NCBI GenBank assembly: GCA_910585895.1
Contig: CAJUHY010000046.1
Location: 1-21,479 of the forward strand
DNA length: 21,479 nt
Direction of reading: 5' to 3'
Origin: an uncultured Lachnospiraceae bacterium
GTDB lineage: Bacteria; Bacillota; Clostridia; Lachnospirales; Lachnospiraceae
In this document: piece by piece, positions 15,100 to 21,479 of the stretch
Layout of the letters: the number at the start of each line of letters is the position of its first letter
Numbering within the stretch: the stretch's first letter is position 1
Notes under the pieces: model-generated
Seen by the model: only the letters and a program-made list of their open reading frames with translations
What the model was told of the DNA's origin: nothing
Database searches by the model: none
Program-made: the position numbers and the translations under genes

Positions 15100-15783
15100 A
15101 TGGATACAAACATTATTTTAAAATATCTGACAGAATTGTCAGACAACAACAACCGCGAATGGTATCATGCCCATAAAGCGGATTACAAGGATGCAAACAT
15201 GCAGTTTGAAGAACTGCTGCAATCACTGATTCTGGAACTGGGAAAATTTGACGCAAGTATCCTGCACAATATTCCGAAAGAACTTACCTTTAAACTTGTG
15301 AGGGATACCCGATTCAGCCACGACAAATCACCATACAACCCTGCTTTCCGCGCCCATATCTCATCAAAGGGAAAACTGCCTGTCCCTGTTGGATATTACC
15401 TGATGATCAAACCTGGCAATCAGTCCTTTTTAGGCGGCGGGTTATTTGCAGATATGTTTAAGGAGGCAACGTCAATGGTTCGGGATTACCTCGCTGCTCA
15501 CCCGGCAGAATGGGAAACTATCATCCATTCGGCTGATTTTGAGGAACATTTCACCGTACAGGGAACCGCCCTGAAAAATGTGCCGAAAGGATATGACAAA
15601 GAACATCCGCAGGCAGAATTTTTGAAATACAAGAGCTGGTATCTTGAATACCCGATAAGTGACGAATTATTAGCAGATTCTGAAATGTTCCTGCCAAAAG
15701 CTATCGAAATTTTCAAGGCAATGAAACCTTTCAACGATTACCTTAACAAGGCTCTGGATGGGTTTACTATGCCTGCACGTTAA
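15100..15783 (+). CDS. DUF2461 family protein
   Basis: A 227-residue soluble protein matching the DUF2461/TIGR02453 family. It has the N-terminal LTELSDNNNREWYHAHKADY motif, then KLVRDTRFSHDKSPYNPAFRAHIS and PVPVGYYLMIKPGNQSFLGGG. The FSxDKxPY-like segment is the family hallmark. Biochemical function is not established to my knowledge. SD GGGAG precedes the ATG, and only 17 bases separate it from the sigma factor, so the two probably form an operon ending at the terminator downstream. Confidence 0.9.
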   Translation: MDTNIILKYLTELSDNNNREWYHAHKADYKDANMQFEELLQSLILELGKFDASILHNIPKELTFKLVRDTRFSHDKSPYNPAFRAHISSKGKLPVPVGYYLMIKPGNQSFLGGGLFADMFKEATSMVRDYLAAHPAEWETIIHSADFEEHFTVQGTALKNVPKGYDKEHPQAEFLKYKSWYLEYPISDELLADSEMFLPKAIEIFKAMKPFNDYLNKALDGFTMPAR

Positions 15784-15803
15784 TTGCAAATACTTTATAC
15801 AAC

Positions 15804-15873
15804 AAATATGCCCCTTTTTACTGCAGACAGATACGCCGTAAATCTGCCGCTCTAAGAAGGAGCATATTTTTAG
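15804..15873 (+). terminator. Terminator of the sigma factor-DUF2461 operon
   Basis: AAATATGC...CCTT pairs with AAGG...GCATATTTTT around an inner CAGAT/ATCTG stem, forming a branched or long imperfect hairpin ending in TTTTT on the plus strand. Confidence 0.6.
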
Positions 15874-15888
15874 GCAAAATATTTATTC

Positions 15889-16598
15889 TCAATAATAACT
15901 CTTATTTTTCTTTTTGGATTTGGTATAATCCCCTTCCTGCAGAAGTTTCTCATAACTGCCCCAAATAATCCCAGTGCGCGTAAAAAGGTTTACACCACAT
16001 CCTGCTATCACAAATCCAGCTGAGAGCATCGCTACTAACAAAAGAACATTATTTTCATCGAAAATCACTGACAGAAACAGCGGAACTAATGCCACAATGC
16101 ACAGACTTGCGCCGATTATGTTATATCTGGTATGGATATTCTTATATCTGCCCCTGCGCTCTGTGACCATACCGCTCACCCCATACTCTGTTTCAAATTC
16201 CTCCGTATCCAGATAGGAAAAGGCGCCGTCTTGCTCTCGTTTGCTATAAAAATACTTACTGCAGCCGCCACAATCGCCAGAAGGACAAACATCCCTATCC
16301 CTCCCGCCGCTTTTACAGAAAGGAACCTGCTCGCCTCTTCCATGGTTACCCGCTTTACCGGCGGTACATCTTCCGATAATTTCAGATTCTCTTCCTCTTC
16401 CAACTCATCTTTGAGCAGATAATCCAAACTCACTGCAAAAAGTTCCGAAAGCCGAATTATCTTTTCTAAATCAGGGATAGACTGAGCGCTCTCTCATTTT
16501 GATACAGACTGCCTGGTGACATCCATCTGACCTGCCAGCTCTTCCTGAGACCAGCCGCTCTTTTTCCGAAGCTGTATTAACTTATCTGCAAATATCAT
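15889..16598 (-). pseudogene. XRE-family regulator with membrane-bound C-terminus, broken
   Basis: One ancestral gene read in pieces. ATG 16598 (SD GAGGA) opens a Cro/C1-type helix-turn-helix, LRKKSGWSQEELAGQMDVT then RQSVSK. TGA at 16494-16496 (codon 35) replaces the Trp of the conserved KWE motif. The frame then continues unbroken with ESAQSIPDLEKIIRLSELF and VTMEEASRFLSVKAAGGIG plus a hydrophobic helix. Near 16218, in SKTAPF, one base appears missing from a T run and the frame shifts. The remainder is YLDTEEFETEYGVSGMVTE and two further membrane segments ending in EKLLQEGDYTKSKKK. Compared with relatives I recall, a membrane segment after SVKAA also seems deleted. At least two independent lesions make it non-functional. 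Confidence 0.85.
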
Positions 16599-16664
16599 TT
16601 CCAATTCCTCCTCTTTCAAAGGATTACTTATGACAGCCGATAAATTTTACCAATTCTGTCAGCA

Positions 16665-16703
16665 AAGCCACCCTCTGCCTGCTCAAAGGCGTCAGGGTGG
16701 CTT
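16665..16703 (-). terminator. Hairpin downstream of the 16750 gene remnant
   Basis: AAGCCACCCT (16665-16674) pairs perfectly with AGGGTGGCTT (16694-16703). On the minus strand TTTGCT follows, so this is probably the terminator of the remnant ending at 16750. Confidence 0.55.
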
Positions 16704-16749
16704 GCTTCCCAGCTTATTTCACTTTATTATATTGTTCTATTTTACCCCA

Positions 16750-17412
16750 TTATTTCTTATAGGTGTAAATTCCCAGCTTGCTTTTATATTTGTCGTTTAT
16801 CTCATCTGAACATTTCTGGAAATCCTGCAGACGGAAATCACCTTCATCACTCCCACCATAACCGTCAATTCCCTCAACAATAAACGGAGCCACACAGTCC
16901 TTCTGCCCCTCTCGGAAACGCAGTAGTGTCCGATTGCACACAATCTGGGCAACTCTTGCCCTTGCTCCGCCCAACTCAAAATTATCATGGGTGCTAAAAG
17001 TTTTTATATTTACCCATTGTCCAGAGTTCTTCACCCACGCCATATGCGCATATGTATCAGTGGCAGAATGCATTGCCATACCGATAATCACATAGGACCA
17101 CGCCAGGTCTGTCTTCTTTACTGCTAATCCTGGATCATCCCTGGTTTCCTTACGCAGCACATATTTATCCCAGTTATTATACACGGTCTTCAACGCCGTC
17201 GCTATTTTGTTAAGCTGCCCAGAGGTAGTGCCTGTCACCGAATCTTTCGCCAAAGCCGGGAATGCGCTTCCGTCATTCCTGGTCGGATAAAATCTCTTCA
17301 GGTCATTCATAACTTCGTTCACAACTGCTGTGTGGTCAGCCTGCCTGTTATAAACCGCCCTTGCCGTATGTGTGAGGAATCGATAGTATGCAATGAAATT
17401 ATTCTTTCCACC
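16750..17412 (-). pseudogene. C-terminal remnant of a protein with an HxxxD helical motif, possibly phospholipase C-like
   Basis: From a junction near 17412 the frame reads FHGGKNNFIAYYRFLTHTAR and continues to a stop at 16750, about 220 residues. The central helix WSYVIIGMAMHSATDTYAHMAW, with HSATD and H, resembles metal-binding helices of zinc-dependent phospholipase C-like and DUF6765-type proteins; this resemblance is tentative. The section downstream is HDNFELGGARARVAQIVCNRTLL, followed by a hydrophilic tail. No SD or start is found for the natural N-terminus: internal ATGs at 17322 and 17310 lack an SD. The front is lost and fused out of frame to an S8 protease remnant. It may be the far end of the same original multidomain protein. 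Confidence 0.6.
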
Positions 17413-18311
17413 ATGGAAATAATATCCGCCTCCATTTCTTCCGCTTTCTTAATTCCTGCAATCAGGCGGCTTAAGGAACAACGGTTCTGACAATCCAGGA
17501 TACGAATGGATAAAATCTCCGCGGATGGGTCTATACCCGTAATCCCCTGACCATCATCCTGCGCAGCAATAATCCCTGCCACTGCGGTGCATGGCCTGTA
17601 CCATCCATGAAAAATCCTTCCATTCCCTGTTCTTCATCCACCAGGTTCACGCTCTTAGCCACAGGCACATCAGCCACCAGGTTCACACCGGAATCCAATA
17701 CTGCAATTCTCATCCCAGCGCCGTCCGTGCTTTCAATGCTGTTCCCATCCTCTTGCAAATGGAGCATCTGCCGATTCCATTCCTCAACATCTTCTGTCTG
17801 CAGAAACAGGGAATCATACTCCTCTTCTGCGGATAAACTATCTTCTGGCATCATTGCCGCTGTCATATCGACATCCTCTTCCACTGCCTCCACAGCATCT
17901 GTCCGTTCCAGTTCCTGAACCTCTGCTTCCCCCAACTCTAAGAGCAGCATATTATCCTCTTCCAGCGCATTTACGTTCTCTTCCATAGTTCCTGCCGGAA
18001 TAGTCTGCTCCAATATCTGCTCTGCCTGCTGGACGCTGATTTCCTCTGCAGTCTCCCCTGCCACTCCTTTAGCAACCTCAACCTCTGGTTGATGGGCATC
18101 CTCCGCCATGGTGACAATGTACTGCTTTCTTTCATCTGGAAACACCGAAGATTCCTCTTCCTGCTCTACAGGTTCCATTGTCTCCTGTTCTGCCAATTCC
18201 ACTGCTCCCTGCTCTGTTGTTTCAGCATAGACAATATCTGCTTTCATAACTGCCAAATCTGACATTATGACTGCGCCTGCCAGTAACAAACACCATATTC
18301 TTTTTTTTCAT
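17412..18311 (-). pseudogene. Subtilisin-like (S8) secreted protease, N-terminal part, frameshifted and truncated
   Basis: The ancestral start is ATG 18311 with SD AAGGGG. The natural frame begins MKK-RIWCLLLAGAVIMSDL (signal peptide), but a run of eight A where seven are needed (18301-18308 on plus) shifts it. A long acidic, Glu-rich prodomain follows. The catalytic Asp is in RIAVLDSG. At about 17590 the catalytic His motif GHGTAVAGI is broken by loss of one G (CATGCACC for CATGGCACC). The restored frame, GIIAAQDDGQGITGIDPSAE to EADIISM, stops being S8-like near 17412. The domain carrying the catalytic Ser is gone. Two frameshifts plus a deletion make it non-functional. Confidence 0.85.
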
Positions 18312-18841
18312 CAAGATATTCCCCTTTTCTTATTTTCCGTTTCCGGTTTGCCTTTTGTCTTCTGTGCCCCCGCTGCAGATTCTGCAGCGGCCAAAATCCT
18401 GGGACTAACAGCTTTCCCACAACACTTAATAACACCCTGTGCTGCAGTCAATCGGCATTCATCGTATCTCCCCATTGCTATTTTCAGACAGACTCGCCCT
18501 CAATCAGGTTATTTATTCCTCCTTTTCACCTCTTTTCTATTTATATTTATAACCCTTTTTGTGTTAACCCCTCAAGATTTCTCCTTATAATCTAACATAT
18601 TCAACATTATTTTTCAATATTTGTACAAATAAATGTTATTTCTCCAATTTTTTGTATATTTTGTTCACGACTTTGCTTGCAAAGTGTAATATATTATACG
18701 CTCTGTCGGCATTGCTGCAAAAAAGAGGTTGCCGCTGGTGAGGGCAAGCACATTTGAAACGTCATGAAAACAGGGCTGTGACTGCGTGGTGTGAAGCTGC
18801 AAGCGTAGAATCCCCGATAAATAGAAACTGTATCATAATTT
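18312..18841. other. Intergenic region, possible degraded IS end
   Basis: No supportable gene. It contains a perfect inverted repeat CCGCTGCAG-ATT-CTGCAGCGG (18370-18390) and a short palindrome ACTTTGCTTGCAAAGT (about 18670). A stretch at about 18700-18835 (GAAGCTGCAAGCGTAGAATCCCCG) reminds me of the 3' end of IS200/IS605-type elements. That resemblance is from memory and weak. Confidence 0.35.
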
Positions 18842-19336
18842 TCACTCAATGTTTTCAACATGAGTTCTTAAAAAATCGAAATATTTTTTTCCATCATCAT
18901 TACCATCCTCTTCAGGCTCAAATATCTCCCTTCCTTCAAACATATAGGCTCTAAGCAAATATTCTGTGGCGTTTTTTTCGTCCCCTAGTTCTAAACAGCA
19001 TTCACCTAATCGAAGCATAACAAAAGGATTTCCATATCCCTCGCCGCTTAAATTTCCCCTTGCTTTGTCAAAGCATTCATGGGCTTTTTCGTATTGTTTC
19101 TTTTGAAAATAAATATCGCCAATGGCAGCTAAAAACCATATGGTTTCACTGTAAAATTGCTGTGGCTCTGGAATTAGACTGAGCGCTTCTTTCCATGCTT
19201 GTACAGCTTCCTCATAGTGTTCTTCTTCCTCAAACTGATTTCCTTTTTCTGCTAATTCATCTAACTTAGCTTTTATTTGGGGCGTTAGTTCATCAATAGC
19301 CACTTCTTCATTTTCCTTCTTTGAAAACATTCCCAT
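18842..19336 (-). CDS. Tetratricopeptide repeat protein (164 aa)
   Basis: Intact soluble protein with about three TPR-like helical pairs: AEKGNQFEEEEHYEEAVQAW (about 30-50), AAIGDIYFQKKQYEKAHECF (70-90) and LRLGECCLELGDEKNATEYL (108-128). The C-terminal segment is acidic (FEPEEDGNDDGKKYFDFLRT). TPR proteins mediate protein-protein contacts. Small stand-alone versions starting MGMFSKK are often found near polymorphic toxin genes in Firmicutes, sometimes as immunity or chaperone proteins. The adjacent protease and phospholipase-like remnants make such a past role possible but unproven. SD AGGAGG is 7 bases before the ATG. Confidence 0.85.
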   Translation of the reverse strand: MGMFSKKENEEVAIDELTPQIKAKLDELAEKGNQFEEEEHYEEAVQAWKEALSLIPEPQQFYSETIWFLAAIGDIYFQKKQYEKAHECFDKARGNLSGEGYGNPFVMLRLGECCLELGDEKNATEYLLRAYMFEGREIFEPEEDGNDDGKKYFDFLRTHVENIE

Positions 19337-19485
19337 AATATACCTCCTACAAATTATTATTTGTTCTTATTAGGCGCAGGCTTACCACCTTTCATTATTT
19401 TTAATGTCGTGTACAATTACAAGTATAACATATTTCTTACATTTTACCGAATACGGATTTAAACTATCTGAGATATAGAAATGAG

Positions 19486-19512
19486 AAAGAGGAATTCCCA
19501 AATGCCTCTTTT
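19486..19512. terminator. Small hairpin between the TPR gene and the GNAT remnant
   Basis: AAAGAGG (19486-19492) pairs with CCTCTTT (19505-19511). T-rich sequence follows on both strands. It is probably the old terminator of the minus-strand acetyltransferase remnant. Confidence 0.4.
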
Positions 19513-19553
19513 GCTTTTCCCAGCACGGGGCTCGTCTGGCCCTATGATAATAT

Positions 19554-19780
19554 TTATTTTTTATCGGTAGTTTTTTCTATAACAATTGACCAACCTTTGG
19601 ATTTATCACCATTCAAAGCAACCGTTCCAACCATACTTTAATTCCTCCACCATAATAATCTGCCCATAAAATATTTTCCCTTGAATGAAGTCCACAAAAA
19701 AATTCAACTGCTCCCTGAGGATAATATAAAGGATAGACAGCGTTAATCGTGTTCTGAATTAGTTGATAAAATGGAGATAT
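19554..19780 (-). pseudogene. GNAT acetyltransferase remnant
   Basis: Two pieces of one GNAT-type N-acetyltransferase are visible on the minus strand. The first frame reads SPFYQLIQNTINAVYPLYYP then GAVEFFCGLHSRENI, typical of the N-terminal helices of this subgroup. The second, in another frame, reads VGTVALNGDKSKGWSIVIEK and stops at 19554. The first piece has no start: immediately upstream is an in-frame TAG inside the hairpin repeat at 19780. The acetyl-CoA-binding core and the C-terminus are missing. The gene has therefore lost its 5' end, an internal portion and its 3' end. Confidence 0.65.
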
Positions 19781-19906
19781 CTAAGGAAATACTGATTAAA
19801 TCATTATTTCCCTAGATACTCCGTTGGATGCGCACGGATTTGCAATGGAAATATGCTGCTTCGCAGCGCAAATCCGGCGCGGGAAACGCTTTAATCAGCG
19901 TTTCCC
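19780..19906. repeat. Triple-hairpin repeat element
   Basis: Three consecutive stems make up this 127-bp non-coding element: 19780-19791 with 19805-19816 (12 bp), 19835-19843 with 19868-19876 (CGGATTTGC/GCAAATCCG), and 19881-19890 with 19897-19906 (GGGAAACGCT/AGCGTTTCCC, perfect). The outer segments are also mutual inverted repeats around CTGATTAAA. It resembles REP/MITE-type intergenic repeats. It separates a truncated acetyltransferase from the DUF1848 gene, whose stop codon lies 7 bases beyond it. Confidence 0.6.
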
Positions 19907-19912
19907 TAAAAA

Positions 19913-20875
19913 TCATATTTCAAATCCCTCCTCCCCATAATCAAACAACGTCATTTGCCCATTAACAAATGATTTTATATTTCTTTCTTTAATTACATCC
20001 TTTTCCTGTTTTTCCCCAAACAATAATGGTGAATCATAATTATGTTTTGCAAAATTATTATTTACGCTCGAATTACTGTAATTTGCGTAACAATATAGAC
20101 AACAATTTTTACATGTATTATAAGCTCCAATATCAATACTTTCAATACATCCGCACTCATCTCTCTGATTTTTATCTTTTACAATATCTAATTTGTATTT
20201 TCCTATTCTTTCAAATCTTTCCTTGTCAATACAATGAGCAGGCAGAACTCCTAACCTCCTAAAATCATAATCTTCTGCACAAGCATCAATATATATATCA
20301 TATCTTTTTGCTATTTCAACAAGCCTTTCCACTAATTCTGTCTGCTGTTCTAAAGTGATTACCTGAATATTTAATGGCTTCATATTACGTTCTGTATTTC
20401 TATACAAATCGACAAAGCTAATGGTACATTTCTCTGTATATTGCGCAAGTTTTGAAGCTACTATTTCAAAATATTTACAATGGTAATCTATTGTGTAAGT
20501 TTTATTAAAAAATATTGGGTCATATCTCCAAACCACCTTTTCTTTGCCAATCTCCTTTGACAATCGTTGAAATGCAGGTATAATAATTTTATTTTTCGAT
20601 GGTATATTTTTCTCAACATCTGGTCCATATGCAGTTAAAGTAAACTGAAAATAATAATTATACTTTTCAAGTTTGTCCAATTTGTTTAACATTGGAGTAG
20701 GATTTTTCGTCCAAAATACAATTCCATCGACAACCTCTGGCAACAAGCTTATTTTACTTATTTGATGGGCGTTCATTGGATTTCTCACTAAAACGTATCC
20801 TTCTTTTATCCTATTAAAAAACCATTGAGAATAATATGACGGAATGTCTGTTCTTCTACTTGCACTTATTATCAT
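19913..20875 (-). CDS. DUF1848 family protein
   Basis: A 320-residue soluble protein. It begins MIISASRRTDIPSYYSQWF, the DUF1848 hallmark, followed by VRNPMN and VFWTKNPTPML, then a barrel-like series (YYFQFTLTAYGPDVE, VVWRYDPIFF, CTISFVDLY). A C-terminal cysteine cluster reads CGCIESIDIGAYNTCKNCCLYCYANYS, suggesting an iron-sulfur or zinc site. The family has been likened to radical-SAM-like TIM barrels, but I know of no established reaction. ATG 20875 is chosen because GGAGG lies 7 bases upstream; the longer frame to 21004 overlaps hairpins. The gene is clearly more AT-rich than its neighbours, suggesting acquisition. Confidence 0.9.
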   Translation of the reverse strand: MIISASRRTDIPSYYSQWFFNRIKEGYVLVRNPMNAHQISKISLLPEVVDGIVFWTKNPTPMLNKLDKLEKYNYYFQFTLTAYGPDVEKNIPSKNKIIIPAFQRLSKEIGKEKVVWRYDPIFFNKTYTIDYHCKYFEIVASKLAQYTEKCTISFVDLYRNTERNMKPLNIQVITLEQQTELVERLVEIAKRYDIYIDACAEDYDFRRLGVLPAHCIDKERFERIGKYKLDIVKDKNQRDECGCIESIDIGAYNTCKNCCLYCYANYSNSSVNNNFAKHNYDSPLLFGEKQEKDVIKERNIKSFVNGQMTLFDYGEEGFEI

Positions 20876-20963
20876 CAACATACCTCCAAAAATAAATTGA
20901 GCGTTTTCACCAGTTTCCACTGTATAATTTTCAAAATATGAAAGCACATTTATTTTTCGTATT

Positions 20964-20995
20964 AAAAGTGCATGGATTTTAATCAATGCACTTTT
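20964..20995. promoter_or_regulatory. Hairpin cluster upstream of the DUF1848 gene
   Basis: AAAAGTGCAT (20964-20973) pairs with ATGCACTTTT (20986-20995). The same left arm, with GG added, can instead pair with CCATGCAC at 20997-21004. These mutually exclusive hairpins could be a terminator for upstream transcripts or a leader switch for DUF1848. Confidence 0.4.
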
Positions 20996-21017
20996 TCCAT
21001 GCACCTTGCACTAATTC

Positions 21018-21143
21018 TTATTTTAAATTTCGACTCTGCTGTTGTCCAGAACAGTTCTTTTTTATTTCCATTATTTCTTCAACTGAAAGATCTGCATAAT
21101 AATCTGCTATTTCATCCATTGTCAATTTTCCTATCTGTAACAT
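21018..21143 (-). pseudogene. Short ORF resembling the C-terminal tail of Rpn/PD-(D/E)XK nucleases (41 aa)
   Basis: The frame from ATG 21143 reads MLQIGKLTMDEIADYYADLS then VEEIMEIKKN and stops at 21018. This GKLTxxEIAxxxxLSVEEI pattern is the usual end of Rpn-family recombination-promoting nucleases and related transposase-like proteins. The nuclease domain is absent: the same frame is closed a short way upstream. A weak SD (AGGAAG) is only about 3 bases from the ATG. It is probably a leftover of an inserted Rpn gene rather than a working protein. Confidence 0.5.
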
Positions 21144-21210
21144 TCTTCCTATGCACCTTTCGCAGCCTCCTTTTCCTCACTTCTATCAATCTTTCCTGCC
21201 TGCCTTTCTT

Positions 21211-21479
21211 TCAAAAATAATGGTACTGTTTCCGATGCCTGCATAACAGATATACCGTCAATATAAGCGTGAAAAGCTCCGCAAGCGGTACTGCAAGCCA
21301 TACGCCCGTTACCTCTAAAAATCTCGGCAATGCCAAAAGGAACACCATAATAAATCCAAACGTCCGCAGGAAAGATATGGTTGCAGATGCTTTCCCATTG
21401 GATAATGCCGTAAATAATGCGGAAGAAAAAATATTGCATCCAGAGAACAGAAAGCTGAATGAAAAAATGGTAAATCCAT
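21211..21479 (-). CDS. MATE-family efflux transporter, C-terminal part (runs off the window)
   Basis: A minus-strand frame without an internal Met is open from the window edge to a TGA at 21211-21213. It reads SNGKASATISFLRTFGFIMV, then LEVTGVWLAVPLAELFTLIL and a final TVYLLCRHRKQYHYF. This is the last pair of transmembrane helices of MATE/NorM-like multidrug exporters, which use H+ or Na+ gradients. The PLAE motif and the basic cytoplasmic tail are typical. The N-terminal portion lies outside the window, so integrity cannot be judged. The 96-residue ATG frame over the same bases is a shadow. Confidence 0.8.
   Translation of the reverse strand, partial: GFTIFSFSFLFSGCNIFSSALFTALSNGKASATISFLRTFGFIMVFLLALPRFLEVTGVWLAVPLAELFTLILTVYLLCRHRKQYHYF

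Noticed and set aside
16494..16496. UGA recoding or selenocysteine in the XRE regulator
   Set aside because: The position is Trp in the family, there is no SECIS-like need, and the same gene has a frameshift; decay is simpler.
21149..21439. 96-codon minus-strand frame with ATG
   Set aside because: Out-of-frame shadow of the MATE C-terminus, which shows real membrane-helix motifs in the neighbouring frame.
1..21479. CRISPR arrays, tRNA or rRNA genes
   Set aside because: No regularly spaced repeats and no cloverleaf or rRNA-like segments were found by reading both strands.

Overview
The window looks like chromosome from a spore-forming gut Clostridium relative, most likely Lachnospiraceae. 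The reasons are a sporulation sigma-G gene, strong AGGAGG-type ribosome binding sites, a glycyl radical enzyme, an SdpI/SdpR pair, secreted Big_2 (Ig-like) proteins and moderate GC. This placement is inferred from gene content only. I saw no rRNA, tRNA or CRISPR array.

Layout. Positions 1-2582 (+) hold the last codons of a probable glycyl-radical activase, overlapping by four bases a complete glycyl radical enzyme that carries an unusual four-cysteine insertion. A bidirectional terminator separates it from argS (-). A secreted Ig-like protein (+) and a DapF-like protein (-) follow; the DapF-like protein has serine in place of both catalytic cysteines. Next is an sdpR-sdpI operon (-) with a near-consensus promoter and a perfect palindromic operator. 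Positions 8700-9860 hold two small genes of unknown function (-), a 33-bp tandem repeat and a 164-bp MITE-like element with 14-bp terminal inverted repeats.

The centre of interest is at 9886. The gene for the forespore sigma factor sigma-G starts normally, then breaks inside region 2.4 after 97 codons. A large serine recombinase gene (10197-11558, -) starts at that break, the arrangement seen when a skin-like element or prophage has integrated into a sporulation gene. The 3' half of sigG is not in the window, so the right end of the element is not visible. Beyond the recombinase are a small partner ORF, a ZIP metal transporter, an orphan LytTR response regulator with a coupled repeat-bearing protein, a sigma-70/ECF factor with a long C-terminal extension, and a DUF2461 protein. 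I cannot tell which of these are cargo.

Positions 15889-19900 are a decay zone. It holds an XRE regulator with a nonsense codon and a frameshift, an S8 protease with frameshifts joined by a deletion scar to the C-terminal part of another protein, an intact TPR protein, and a GNAT acetyltransferase remnant cut off by a triple-hairpin repeat. The right end is an AT-rich patch with a DUF1848 protein, a 41-codon fragment resembling the tail of Rpn-type nucleases, and the C-terminus of a MATE efflux pump running off the window.

Function in brief: few genes here form one pathway. The coherent units are activase plus glycyl radical enzyme, sdpR-sdpI, the recombinase with its small upstream ORF, the LytTR regulator with its coupled protein, and the sigma factor with the DUF2461 gene.
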